Source: an uncultured Aureimonas sp. (GTDB lineage Bacteria > Pseudomonadota > Alphaproteobacteria > Rhizobiales > Rhizobiaceae). From it: 61,106 nt of DNA. Below the pieces are notes generated by a model, which was not told where the DNA came from, did not search any database, and saw only the letters and a list, made by a program, of their open reading frames with translations. Where the stretch lies: the NCBI RefSeq assembly GCF_913775355.1, contig NZ_CAJYIU010000107.1, positions 1 to 61,106 of the forward strand. Direction: 5' to 3'. Below are positions 33,697 through 42,640 of this stretch, piece after piece. A program made the translations under genes and the position numbers. The first letter of the stretch is position 1, and each line of letters begins with the position of its first letter.

Positions 33697-34012
33697 CGGA
33701 TCGCCTTCTCGGGGCTGTCACTGCATCTGCATCGCGCCGCACCATGTCGGCAAGATGATGCAGGACTTTTAAGAAACCGGCAACGTCGCTCTCGTTTATC
33801 TGTACGTTTTGTTCGTCTTTCGACGCGAGGGTATCGTTTCTAGGTTTCTGGATGCCCGCCCGCAACCGACATGCGATACGCTCAGTCGCCCGCCCGGACT
33901 GGAGAAACGTGTAAACCGTGGAACGATGAAGCCCTGTTCTTCGAGCGAGTTCGGCTCCCCCAATCGCTCTTGCTACCATCAACAGCTCAAGGTGTTCGGG
34001 TGATTTGGGCAT
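33686..34012 (-). CDS. Small HTH protein, putative autoregulator of the ietAS-like operon
   Basis: A 108-aa protein with a helix-turn-helix near residues 15-42 (AIGGAELARRTGLHRSTVYTFL) and a polar C-terminal half. It is the first gene of the operon and ends in TAG inside the ietA start region. A direct repeat of a CCGTACAA-like motif lies between the presumed -35 and -10 just upstream, as expected if it represses its own promoter. The ATG lies only about eight bases after the -10, which suggests a leaderless mRNA. Regulation is inferred. Confidence 0.72.
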   Translation of the reverse strand: MPKSPEHLELLMVARAIGGAELARRTGLHRSTVYTFLQSGRATERIACRLRAGIQKPRNDTLASKDEQNVQINESDVAGFLKVLHHLADMVRRDADAVTAPRRRSDES

Positions 34013-34020
34013 CCCCGTTC

Positions 34021-34047
34021 ATAATACGTACAAACCGTACAACGCAA
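34021..34047 (-). promoter_or_regulatory. Putative promoter with direct-repeat operator for the HTH-ietAS operon
   Basis: On the minus strand TTGCGT (34047-34042), 15 bases, then TATTAT (34026-34021). The spacer and its edge hold two copies of TTGTACG (TTGTACGGTTTGTACG). The -10 is followed after eight bases by the start codon at 34012. Confidence 0.45.
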
Positions 34048-34461
34048 GCTACATCCGAGGTACCGTATCCGCATGCGGCATCTTGGAATCTATGTTGAAG
34101 GGCTCAAATCCCGCCCTGATAGCTCGAGGCTGTCGCGGCTCACGTCCCGATGCCATTCCAGCATAGCGGCTTGCGGGCGCAGACGCCCTTCGTCCCGGAA
34201 GACGGCTCGCTCTTGCGGGAATCAAGAACGCTCGACAGATGGTCCGGCATCTTGATGAGAACAGGCTCGGAAACTCGACCGGTTAAATATATGCAGTTTC
34301 AACTCAAAGGTAGCATGAGGGTCACGACAAGAGAGACCATTCCTAAACGACTGCGGCGGACCACCCGTTGACCTTCAAGGCGAAGGTGGCCCTCCCAGCT
34401 ATGCGGAACGAGAAGACGATCGACCCGCAGGCGCTCTCAGCCTCCGGACCTCCGTCCGAAT
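34048..34461. other. Gap between the two defence operons
   Basis: No intact gene. The right part carries the IS3 OrfA scrap at 34347-34440; the rest shows nothing I can assign. Confidence 0.5.
34347..34440 (+). pseudogene. IS3 family OrfA remnant
   Basis: The plus-strand frame reads LTFKAKVALPAMRNEKTIDP, close to the N-terminal text of IS3 OrfA proteins (FKAKVALxAxxGEKT). Only about 30 codons remain. It abuts the 3' end of the Argonaute gene. Its partner OrfB scrap lies at 39.4-39.5 kb in opposite orientation. Confidence 0.55.
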
Positions 34462-36018
34462 TCAGACGTAGAACTTGAACGGCTGGCGTTCCTCGCCCTT
34501 GGCCGATCCCATCGTCAGAACGTCGCCGACCATCCGGGCGAAGCGGACTGTTACCGGTAGCCCGTCGTTAAAATTACACGAATTGTAATTGATCTTCGTC
34601 AGTCCCATTATATCCCGCAGTACGGTGGCGATCTTTGGCCTTGCGTTCTTAGACCGCATTACGGTGATGTGGAGCGGATTGGGCGTTTCAGGCCCGATGT
34701 AGGTGTCCAGCTGCGGCACGTAGCCCGTTGTCCAGAGATAGGCCGACCTGTCATCAAGAAGTAAAGCCGTGCCGCGCAGGACGGGATAGTCGCCGTCCCT
34801 GAAGAGCTTGGTCTCACCACCGGTCGGACGGATCCTTACCCCGACGACGTTTGTCTCCTTTGGCGCTGCGGCGGCGAAAGCTTCCCACTCCTCGTCGTTG
34901 AAGTATGTCTGTCCGTGAATGAACAGTTCTTTCGGTGGTGAACCATGCTGTTCGCCATACGTCTTCAGGACGAGCTCGAGCAGGTTCCGCGCGGCCGGAG
35001 CCTTTAGATGATACTCATGCTCGCCCGTTTTCCAAGGTCCATTGGCGCCGCGGAACACGACGCCGTCGCCCTCGTCGAGAAACATCTGTGCAGCGCAACA
35101 GGCGTGTCCGTCGGGATCGTTCGGCAGGCTCTTGTAGACCATGCCGATGTAGCACACGCCGGGCCGCACGTCCGCCAGCCGCCACGGCGGTTTCGGCTGC
35201 GTCTTGTAGTAGAGGCCGGTCGCGAGGTTCCAGGCGACCGTCGCCGCATCCTGGGTCTTGCGGATGGGATAGTTGGCCTTATTGAGGAAGGCGCCGGGCG
35301 CGAGTGTCGTCTCACGCACCAGCTGGGTCGGCGCGATCCTCAGGAACTCGGCTTTGATCCTGCGATGGAAGTCCGGAACGTCCTCGAAGATCGCCTCGCC
35401 CGACTGATCTATGGCGCCCATCGCAGATAGCAGCGGCAGGTCTTCCTTCATCTTCTGTCGCTTCCTGAACTCACCTTGCTCCATGGGAAGTCCGGAACGC
35501 TTGGACTGCGGCCGGCAGCGTTCGTAGACGATGTCCGGCAGGACCAGGACCCACACGTCGACCGACCGCTCGTCGTTGCGCCGATGCTTCTCCACGCGAT
35601 CGATGTATAGGCGAGCGACCGTGTCGACCGCTTCGTTCAGGTTGAAGATGCGCGTGGCGCGCTCAATGTCCTTCGCCTGGATCGAAAGCGCGCTGAACTC
35701 GTCTGGATCGAACGATATCCCGAAGGCTTCATCGAGGCCGGGGAAGTTCGCCAGGTGCAGGCGATCGACCTTCTCGCCCTTTCCCGGCGGCGGAACCGGG
35801 ATGGAAGACTGTAGATCGCGCGACCATGTGCGGAAGTGCGCGATGCCTTCGTCCGTGCCGACGACGCCGACGCGGATCTCGTGCGTCCGCTTCGCCTTCG
35901 CATGCGGGCCATACAGGAACAGGCCATCCTTTGGGTGGGGGCTGCGCTGTGCGTATGCGAATTCCAGCAGCGGCTCGTCGAAGTGCTCGACCTGGAGCGA
36001 TCTCTCGGGAAACTTCAT
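34462..36018 (-). CDS. Short prokaryotic Argonaute (MID-PIWI), probably catalytically inactive
   Basis: A 518-aa protein with the architecture of short pAgos: a MID region (about 130-300) and a PIWI-like region ending in [27 protein letters not shown], a hallmark of the family. PAZ is absent. In the strand where PIWI nucleases carry their first aspartate, this protein has VCYIGMVYK, so the DEDX tetrad is not conserved and it should bind guide and target without cutting. It overlaps the upstream nuclease-TIR-APAZ gene by four bases (ATGA). In known short pAgo systems the two proteins form a complex in which target recognition switches on the effector domain. Confidence 0.88.
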   Translation of the reverse strand: MKFPERSLQVEHFDEPLLEFAYAQRSPHPKDGLFLYGPHAKAKRTHEIRVGVVGTDEGIAHFRTWSRDLQSSIPVPPPGKGEKVDRLHLANFPGLDEAFGISFDPDEFSALSIQAKDIERATRIFNLNEAVDTVARLYIDRVEKHRRNDERSVDVWVLVLPDIVYERCRPQSKRSGLPMEQGEFRKRQKMKEDLPLLSAMGAIDQSGEAIFEDVPDFHRRIKAEFLRIAPTQLVRETTLAPGAFLNKANYPIRKTQDAATVAWNLATGLYYKTQPKPPWRLADVRPGVCYIGMVYKSLPNDPDGHACCAAQMFLDEGDGVVFRGANGPWKTGEHEYHLKAPAARNLLELVLKTYGEQHGSPPKELFIHGQTYFNDEEWEAFAAAAPKETNVVGVRIRPTGGETKLFRDGDYPVLRGTALLLDDRSAYLWTTGYVPQLDTYIGPETPNPLHITVMRSKNARPKIATVLRDIMGLTKINYNSCNFNDGLPVTVRFARMVGDVLTMGSAKGEERQPFKFYV

Positions 36019-37937
36019 TCTTCGACTCCGTCGTCGCCGTCGGGTCGGCCAAGGGTGCTGTCGTCGGTTTCCTCCTGCTCAGCATCGAGAAGGTCGGGAA
36101 GTGCCGTGCTTACCGGCGAGGTGAACAGCATCGGCGCTGCCTCGATCACCAGTTCTGCATCCCTCGCGAGACGAAGGCGCAGGCTTGCACCCTCACCGGA
36201 CATTAGTTCAATGAAGGCAAGCATGCGTCCGTGCCACTGCTTGTTGCGCCATCCCTTGCAGATGCTGCGACGCAGCCGATGCAGCTTCTTGGGATCGTCG
36301 ATGTCGAGCCCGCTGGGCGTGCCGTTGTCGACGGAAAACAAAACCCGCGCCTTGAGCCTGAGATGCCAGAAAGGCCTCAAGAAAGGCATCGCGGTAACGC
36401 CGAACTGCCAGATGTGGCCCTTGGCCACGTTGCGCAGCATTGATGACCGATGATCCCCCTGTCTACCCCATGGAACGCGTTGACCGGTGCGGACTTGGTC
36501 GGCCGACGCGTGGAAGCCGACTGCGTGCGAATAGCGATATTCGAGGAAGCCTTTTTCCTTGCCGAACGCGGACCACGCCTGCTTGATCATCGCGACGATA
36601 AGGTTCGAGGCAACCTGTCGCTGGATGCCGAGCTTTGGAAAGCCACCATCGACGAATTCCAGCAGGGGGATCTCGTGCTTCAGCCGGAACCGGCCAGCCG
36701 ATGCGAACGCGACGTCGATCTCGTCCTGATCCGCGAAGGTGATGAAGCCGCTGCGCTGGAGGGCACATGGATATGGGAACTGTTCGATCGCCCGATCCAG
36801 CATTCGGCCTTCGATCGCGCCGACGCCTTCGTAGTATCGGATGACGTCGGGCGCCTCCGAGACGCGCAGCCAGTTCGACGTCAGCCGCTCGGCCTCCTCG
36901 ACGAGTGGGATCGCACCGCGTCGCCGGAAGGCTTCCCAGTTCGGATGGATAGCGGTCGGACCGGCGGATCGCGGCACCTTTTGTCGCCGAAGGGCATCGA
37001 CGAGGCTGGCGACGCCTTCTCCCCAGCCACGGACGAAATCGACGGGCATCGTGTCGCCGAGGCCTTTGACCTTCCTGACCTGCTCGAGACGGAGCGGAAT
37101 GACGAAGCGCGGATCACCGAGCTCCGTCGCCACTTCCAGGGCGATGTCGAGATCGTCCTGCACGTGCCGGTCGGCGAGGGTCGCCTCTCGACAGACAAGC
37201 AGGACCTTCGCCGCACGATGCTGAAGGGCCTGGTTCACCTGCCGTCGCAACCTGTCGCCAGGCTGAAGCGTGAGTATGTCAGAGAAGACGCGGTATCCTT
37301 CCGCCTCGAGCTTGGGACCTAGCCAGAGCGTGAACTCGTCGTCGAGCGGCGTGGCTTTTATCAGAAAGATCATGTCGCGTTCCACGGGCGCGAAACTTGG
37401 GCCAGATGCGGCTCTCTGCGGACGTGGCAGAAGCTCTGCGAGAACTGCGGGTACCGGTGTTCCGTCGGCTTCCTCAATTGCCTCCCTAATCACCGACTTG
37501 AGGATCGCGGTGCTTTGGGCCCATAGCTTCTGGTGAGCCTTCTCGATGTCCGGATGCTTGCGAAGCAGCGCATTGAGATCGCCTGGACCGAATATGTCAC
37601 CCGGTCCATGCAGCGCAGGTCCGATGATTTCCGCTAGCGCCGCCTTGTTCCCTGGCGTGAGAGACACCGACGTGGCGAGGATGTAGCGTGAGCATCCCAT
37701 GGCATCGATGGCCTTGCGCTCGCCCTTCATCTTGGACTTCAGCGCCGAAAGGCCCGACCGGTGATAGTGCTTCGCCTGCAGGACAACATCGCCCTCGGCA
37801 AGGGCGTGTCGCCCGTCCATCCCTTCATCCGGTCCTTCGGGGAAGACCTCAAACCGCTTGCCGATCTCGCGACCGACGAGGTCGCGTGCCAAATCCTCGA
37901 AATCAGTAGGAGATAAACTCGAGAAATCATAAGCCAT
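36015..37937 (-). CDS. Mrr-like nuclease / TIR / APAZ fusion protein, partner of the short Argonaute
   Basis: From ATG 37937 ([16 protein letters not shown]) the protein has 640 residues. Residues 1-110 form an Mrr-type restriction nuclease core, with E14, D41 in GMDGR and Q54-A-K56. Residues about 188-310 are TIR-like ([44 protein letters not shown]). The remaining 330 residues have the length and place of an APAZ region and end before the coupled Argonaute gene. In the TIR the usual catalytic glutamate position seems to be aspartate ([10 protein letters not shown]). The ORF-track N-terminus before 37937 looks non-coding. A two-effector Argonaute system is inferred. Confidence 0.8.
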   Translation of the reverse strand: MAYDFSSLSPTDFEDLARDLVGREIGKRFEVFPEGPDEGMDGRHALAEGDVVLQAKHYHRSGLSALKSKMKGERKAIDAMGCSRYILATSVSLTPGNKAALAEIIGPALHGPGDIFGPGDLNALLRKHPDIEKAHQKLWAQSTAILKSVIREAIEEADGTPVPAVLAELLPRPQRAASGPSFAPVERDMIFLIKATPLDDEFTLWLGPKLEAEGYRVFSDILTLQPGDRLRRQVNQALQHRAAKVLLVCREATLADRHVQDDLDIALEVATELGDPRFVIPLRLEQVRKVKGLGDTMPVDFVRGWGEGVASLVDALRRQKVPRSAGPTAIHPNWEAFRRRGAIPLVEEAERLTSNWLRVSEAPDVIRYYEGVGAIEGRMLDRAIEQFPYPCALQRSGFITFADQDEIDVAFASAGRFRLKHEIPLLEFVDGGFPKLGIQRQVASNLIVAMIKQAWSAFGKEKGFLEYRYSHAVGFHASADQVRTGQRVPWGRQGDHRSSMLRNVAKGHIWQFGVTAMPFLRPFWHLRLKARVLFSVDNGTPSGLDIDDPKKLHRLRRSICKGWRNKQWHGRMLAFIELMSGEGASLRLRLARDAELVIEAAPMLFTSPVSTALPDLLDAEQEETDDSTLGRPDGDDGVEE

Positions 37938-38212
37938 TCGTCCAGGTTGAGATGCCTTCCGAAAGCGGTCAAGGATCCCGGGAGACGAATGCGTCACGGA
38001 ACTGCCTTGCCAACAGGAAGAGGATCCGGCGTCCGGTGGCGATGCGACGAAATGTGGCTCCCACGTTCCGCATGCTTCGAGCGGAGTCATGGGTTGAGGT
38101 CGGTCATGGTCCGAAGCGGAACGCCTCTTGTTGCGTCCCGGATTTCCTCGTCCAAGTTCGCCTGAGGATCCGGCCCGGAATTGCTTGCAGAGCGATGAGG
38201 TTGATACTCGCC

Positions 38213-39076
38213 TTAAAGGGTAAGGCCCGGGACGATGCTTTCCGCCTTCGATGGGTCGGCGCCGTAGTGCGCCGTCAGGAGATCGCGGACATATTGCATG
38301 TTCGGGTCGCTCCCGAAGCGAAGCCGGCCGGCCGCGTTCCAGATCGCGGAAGGGAGATCGCCTCCGAACTCGTTCGTGCCGCGTGCATAGTTGTAGAGGA
38401 TGTCCACCATTCCGGACACTATAGCGACACGTGCGCAGACGACCTCGACGTCAAGTGGTGTCGGATGGGTCCGATGACTGCTGTGAACGTCGAAAAGGCT
38501 GCGTAGGTTCGCGTGGAGCACCTGGAGTTCCGAGGCGAGGGAGATCAGGCTGTCTCTCGCTACGTCGTCGTCCTCAAGCTCCACGATGGACTGCAGGGGC
38601 GGCACGATATCCTGCGGCAGCGGCGCGAAGACGAACGGGACGTCCTTGTCCGCCGCGGGATCGCGAAGCCTGCCGTGCAGTGCCCGCAGGTCCGAGGCGA
38701 TCCGCGTCAGGTGTGCCGACGCCGAGGACAGGGCCAGTGGCAGGCCTGCACGGAGGCCGCGCAGCTTCCGCCTTCGCGCCTCCTCGACGTGCTGGTCGAC
38801 CTGCTGGCGTTGCTCCCAAGCGATGCGTTCGGTCTGGCGCATCTGACGACGGATGGCGGAGGCGCCGAGAAGGGCGGCGAGCAATGCCACGAACGACCCG
38901 ACCAGGGCCTCCCAGTCGTCCACCCAGGCTAGCGTCGCGATGTCCCCTATCTTCTGCCAAGCTTCGGACAGGCAAGGGGGTTCGAAAAGTGGTCCGCACT
39001 GCGGTGGCATGCGATCGACAATCGTTGCCACTGCGACCGCGAGCCAGATCACGATGATGACGACGCAGGGCAACAT
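38213..39076 (-). CDS. Unrecognised membrane protein, 287 aa, upstream of the Argonaute operon
   Basis: Two hydrophobic segments are visible (about residues 3-20 and 57-75), followed by a charged helical stretch (RRQMRQTERIAWEQRQQVDQHVEEARRRK) and a soluble C-terminal domain of about 180 residues. The likely topology has a short periplasmic loop with cysteines and a large cytosolic domain. It is on the same strand as the Argonaute pair but separated from it by 275 bases, so co-transcription is uncertain. It could be an accessory membrane component or an unrelated gene. Confidence 0.65.
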   Translation of the reverse strand: MLPCVVIIVIWLAVAVATIVDRMPPQCGPLFEPPCLSEAWQKIGDIATLAWVDDWEALVGSFVALLAALLGASAIRRQMRQTERIAWEQRQQVDQHVEEARRRKLRGLRAGLPLALSSASAHLTRIASDLRALHGRLRDPAADKDVPFVFAPLPQDIVPPLQSIVELEDDDVARDSLISLASELQVLHANLRSLFDVHSSHRTHPTPLDVEVVCARVAIVSGMVDILYNYARGTNEFGGDLPSAIWNAAGRLRFGSDPNMQYVRDLLTAHYGADPSKAESIVPGLTL

Positions 39077-39148
39077 CCGGAAGAGAATCCTGTGCTGGCA
39101 TCGCTGCTGTTAACGGCTCGGTCGCCAAAATGTCAGCGGCCAACATCA

Positions 39149-39400
39149 TCATCCAATATTGGCCAGGACGAAGGATGTCCATTCGCCTGCTCCCGCCGGA
39201 AAGCGGCTCGGCTCCCACCCTGTATCGCTGGTGCGCACGCAGACACCCTCCTCGGTGATGCTGAACGACGACGACACGTTACTTTTTAGCGCGGACGCCG
39301 GTCGTCTCCGGGAGGAAAGAGCCGACTTCTGGGTTGGAGACGACGACGGCTTCTTGCGCGCCGGCTTCCTGTTCGTAGTCTTTCCGACCTTTGCCCACAT
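39149..39400 (-). CDS. Possible small protein, 83 aa, low confidence
   Basis: ATG 39400 (MWAKVGKTTNRKPARKK) opens a basic, serine-rich N-terminus followed by SSSFSITEEGVCVRTSDTGW and a short C-terminus. The reading frame upstream is the IS3 remnant, so the start is not secure and no ribosome site is clear. The C-terminal half looks protein-like. Plus-strand ORFs over the same bases are less convincing. Confidence 0.35.
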   Translation of the reverse strand: MWAKVGKTTNRKPARKKPSSSPTQKSALSSRRRPASALKSNVSSSFSITEEGVCVRTSDTGWEPSRFPAGAGEWTSFVLANIG

Positions 39401-39414
39401 GCTGCCGGCGGGAT

Positions 39415-39545
39415 GCGTTGCCGAGTTGGATGCAGAGACGCCGACAAGCCCGCGACCGTTGCCGGAACGGATGCGGCCGGGCACGCCGCGCAGGATGAAG
39501 AGGTCGGGCAGCGCATCTATGACGTCCGCAGACTTCAGCGTCCGA
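39415..39545 (-). pseudogene. IS3 family OrfB (transposase) remnant
   Basis: The minus-strand frame reads SADVIDALPDLFILRGVPGR then IRSGNG, close to the IS3 integrase core (DVIDxLSDLFILRGVPxHIRSDNGPEF). The catalytic aspartate of SDNG is already changed to glycine. Only about 40 codons survive. It lies on the far side of the Argonaute locus from the OrfA scrap. Confidence 0.65.
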
Positions 39546-39970
39546 ACTTAAAGACGGCGGTATGCGTGGCGTCAGCGCTCTGTCGCCGGCTCGATGATCT
39601 GGGGCCTTGTGCGTCGCATCGTTAGTTCGCCCTTCGCCACCTTGCTCGACATCGAACAACGCTGCCCTTGAACCCGGCACGCCAGGCGCTCCGAAATGTC
39701 GAATCTTCCTAGTCCAGGTACAGGTCGGCCTGCCGCTCTGGCTTCGTAGGCGGAAGCCGCCCCATCAAGAAGCCGAGGTGAGCTGCGGCACCGAGTAGCG
39801 GCGGAGATCGGAGAACGTGAAGTCTGAAGTCATAGCCGGCACCATCGCCGGATGTGCCGGGGGCGCGCAATACCGCCGATCGGTGCCATAGCCACAATCT
39901 GTCTGAGATGCACGCACGGCATCATCGGTCGCCACATGTTCCGACTGGTTGGGAACGCCTGCCGATCCCG
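39546..39970. other. Gap at the right boundary of the accessory region
   Basis: Small ORFs on both strands (for example 39765-39974 minus) lack known motifs and convincing starts. No terminator or tRNA was seen. This is the junction between the defence region and the metabolic genes. Confidence 0.4.
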
Positions 39971-40648
39971 TCAATCGGCGGCCGAGCGTTGGTCCTCCAG
40001 CCTGCGAAGTTCAGACACCACGGTCGGTAGGATACGGTCGACGATGCGCTTCACGCCGGCCGCATTCGGATGGATGCCATCGCCAAGGTTCAGGCTTCTC
40101 TGGCCGGCGACGCCCTTCAGGAAGAACGGATAGAGGGCAGCCGAATGGCGATCCGCCGACCTCCTGTAGATCGGCGCGTGCGCCCGTGCCGCATCGTTGC
40201 CGAGGTTAGGAGGAGCGACCATGCCGGCAAGGACCGTGGCCTTCGACACCGTGCCGACATGGGAAAGGATGGCGTCGAGGTTGCGCTCCGTGGTGCTCGG
40301 CGACACGCCGCGAAAGATGTCGTTCGCGCCGAACTCGACGATGGTGAGATCCGTGCCTGCCGGCACCGCCCGCCTGACCCGCGCCAGGCCCATAGCGGAG
40401 GTGTCGCCTGAGACCCCCGCGTTGGTCACCGTGACATCGTAGCCTTTGGCCCGCAACGTGGCCTGCAACTGCGCCGGGAACGCTTCGGCAGGTCGCAGGC
40501 CGTAACCGGCGACGAGGCTGTCGCCGAAGGCGACGATTCGAAGCGACTTCGATGCGGATTGGGCCGACGCGTCACTGCCGGTCGTTGTGACGGCGGCGAA
40601 GAGGGACAGGGCCAAGGCGGCGGCCCGCAGGAGAATTCCGTCAGGCAT
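39971..40648 (-). CDS. Exported GDSL-type esterase/lysophospholipase (TesA-like)
   Basis: A 225-aa protein with a signal peptide (cleavage near SAQSA) and the SGNH hydrolase blocks: FGDSLVAGYGL (catalytic serine), AGVSGDTS, FGANDIFRG (oxyanion asparagine) and DGIHPNAAG (aspartate and histidine). Length and motif order fit TesA-type arylesterases that hydrolyse short esters or thioesters in the periplasm. It stands alone between the accessory region and the amidohydrolase. Confidence 0.9.
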   Translation of the reverse strand: MPDGILLRAAALALSLFAAVTTTGSDASAQSASKSLRIVAFGDSLVAGYGLRPAEAFPAQLQATLRAKGYDVTVTNAGVSGDTSAMGLARVRRAVPAGTDLTIVEFGANDIFRGVSPSTTERNLDAILSHVGTVSKATVLAGMVAPPNLGNDAARAHAPIYRRSADRHSAALYPFFLKGVAGQRSLNLGDGIHPNAAGVKRIVDRILPTVVSELRRLEDQRSAAD

Positions 40649-40825
40649 GGGACATCCTGGAGATGGAGAACAGACAACCGGCCGTCGCGGTGGGCGGCCG
40701 GAAGGTGCGAGGAAGCGTCGGACTGGTCGCTTTCAAGCGGACCGGCCCGGTAACGCGCACGACGCCATCGTCGATCCGGCAAGGGCCTGCTGCGTTCCGA
40801 CAGGCAGCTTCGGCGCGCCGGTGGC

Positions 40826-42196
40826 TCAGTCGCGTACTGCCGGCCATCCGCCCGCCCGGTCGGCGACGCCGCGGATCGAGCGCTCCACGTCGCCGAGGAT
40901 ACGCGGGACGTCGACGCCCAGAAGCTGCCCGTCGCGGTTGCGGATCTCGCCGTCGACCATGACCAGGTCGACGTCGGCCGGCTGCGCGGAATAGACCACC
41001 AGTGCGGCCGGGTCGCCGTCCGGTAGAGGCGCCATGCCGAGGGCCTGGAGATCGATGGCAATGATGTCGGCCCGTTTGCCCGGGGCGAGCGAGCCGATCT
41101 CGTCGTCCATACCGATCGCGCGTGCCGCGTCCCGCGTGGCGAGTTCGAGGATGCGGCGGGGCGACACGGCGCCTTCCTCGCCGCTGGCGCCTGCCTCGTT
41201 CAGGGCGAGAAGGCGGATGTTGGCGAAGAGGTCGGCAGCGCCCGCAAGGCCCGGTCCGTCGATGCCCAGCCCGATGCGCTCCATCGGCTCCAAGTCACGG
41301 AGCGCGATCACGCCGTAGCCGACGCGCTGCTCGGTGACGGGGGTGAGGGCGAGCGAAGCGCCGGCCTCGGCGAAGATGCGGAGTTCTTCCGGCGAGGCGC
41401 CGGTCGCATGGATGATCTGGACGTCCGGCCCGAGGAGACCGCTGGCCGCCAGCGGCGCGACGGTTTCGCCCGACGCATGCACGGCGATGGGAAGCCCCAG
41501 CGTTCGCACCGCTGCCAGTTCCGTCCGGCCGGTCGCCAGAAGCTGCTCCGAACCGGTGCCCGTCCCGCGCCAGCCGAAACCCAGCGTCACACGGCTGTCG
41601 CGCCATTCGGCGGCCAACGTTCCCAAGCGTTCGAGATCGGCTGTCTCGTCCGGCGGCGTGTCGTCATGGGCGCCGAACAGGAGCCGGGCGCGCAGGCCGC
41701 TGTCGACGAGGGCCTGCCGGCTCGCCTCGAAGAACTCGGCGCCCCGGTTGTTGTGGAATAAGTCGACTGTCGTGGTCACGCCCGAGGCGAGCGTTTCGAC
41801 GGCGCCGTAATAGGTGGCGATCCTTACGTCCTCGGGCGTGAAATGCCGCCCGAGATGCGCCTTGACGGCGAAATAGGCGCTCTGCGGCGTGTTCTGGAAC
41901 CGGCCCTTCATGGAACTGGTCCAAAGATGAGTATGGGTGTCGATGAGACCGGGCAGGACGAGCTTGCCGGCAAGGTCGACCCGCGTCGCGCCAGGCGCTT
42001 CGATCCGCGGCGCGATCTCGGCGATCACGCCGCCCCGCACCAGGATGTCGCCCTGCCGGAGATCCCCGACGGCGGGATCGAACGACAGGACATAGCCGCC
42101 GCTGAGGACGACCGCCTCGCGCTCCTGCGCGGCGGACGGCATGGCGCCGACAGCCACAACCCAGGCATAGGCCACGCAGGCGATCGCTCGACGCAT
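40826..42196 (-). CDS. Exported amidohydrolase family metal-dependent deaminase or hydrolase
   Basis: ATG 42196 (MRRAIACVAYAWVVAVGAMPSAAQE) gives a Sec signal peptide and has GGAG five bases upstream, so it is preferred to the ORF-track start. The mature part shows an amidohydrolase barrel: DTHTHLW for the metal histidines, VHASGE and IHATGA for later ligands, and GIDGPGL with the aspartate. The closing ELATRDAARAIG and LAPGKRADIIAID blocks match the chlorohydrolase/deaminase (TrzA-like) branch. Secretion is uncommon for this branch. Substrate unknown. Confidence 0.85.
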   Translation of the reverse strand: MRRAIACVAYAWVVAVGAMPSAAQEREAVVLSGGYVLSFDPAVGDLRQGDILVRGGVIAEIAPRIEAPGATRVDLAGKLVLPGLIDTHTHLWTSSMKGRFQNTPQSAYFAVKAHLGRHFTPEDVRIATYYGAVETLASGVTTTVDLFHNNRGAEFFEASRQALVDSGLRARLLFGAHDDTPPDETADLERLGTLAAEWRDSRVTLGFGWRGTGTGSEQLLATGRTELAAVRTLGLPIAVHASGETVAPLAASGLLGPDVQIIHATGASPEELRIFAEAGASLALTPVTEQRVGYGVIALRDLEPMERIGLGIDGPGLAGAADLFANIRLLALNEAGASGEEGAVSPRRILELATRDAARAIGMDDEIGSLAPGKRADIIAIDLQALGMAPLPDGDPAALVVYSAQPADVDLVMVDGEIRNRDGQLLGVDVPRILGDVERSIRGVADRAGGWPAVRD

Positions 42197-42342
42197 CGTG
42201 TCTCCGAGGGCAGTGAGAAGCCGCATCTGAAACTGGAGCATGCATCGAGCCGCGACGACCGTGCGTCACGGCATCGTGCGTAGGCATCCGTCAAATGGGA
42301 ATACGATCAACGTCACTGCTGCCGTCCTTACAGATCACCCGA

Positions 42343-42588
42343 TCATCCCTGATCGAACTCTGCAGGCAGTTCGCCGTAGCGAGCAAGGACGACGGGATTC
42401 TCGACAACCTCACCAGTGTCCGTGTCGATCGTCTGCTGGAGCGCCACGACACCGGCGGTGCGGGCGGCGTCGCGCTCGGCGCGGCCCTGCGCTTCCGCCG
42501 CCGTCTTGAACTCCATCATGCGGCCGGCGACCAGCCGTTTGCCGCTGCGTTCGTACTGCTGGACGATGAACAGCGTCTTTTCGGGCAC
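42343..42588 (-). CDS. Small conserved-looking protein, 81 aa
   Basis: GTG 42588 with GGAG seven bases upstream is the likely start (the second residue begins PEKTLFIVQQYER). The longer ORF-track version begins in non-coding-looking sequence. The protein has a short strand-rich start, an alanine- and arginine-rich helix (TAAEAQGRAERDAARTAG) and an acidic end. No membrane segment or known domain. Confidence 0.6.
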   Translation of the reverse strand: MPEKTLFIVQQYERSGKRLVAGRMMEFKTAAEAQGRAERDAARTAGVVALQQTIDTDTGEVVENPVVLARYGELPAEFDQG

Positions 42589-42640
42589 GGGCTTCTCCGT
42601 TGGCTGGCGTCTGGTTCGGCACCCTAACTCGTCCCGGGGT

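Noticed and set aside
39765-39974. 69-aa minus-strand ORF
   Set aside because: No ribosome site, domain or neighbour support; it lies in a junction region with IS scraps.
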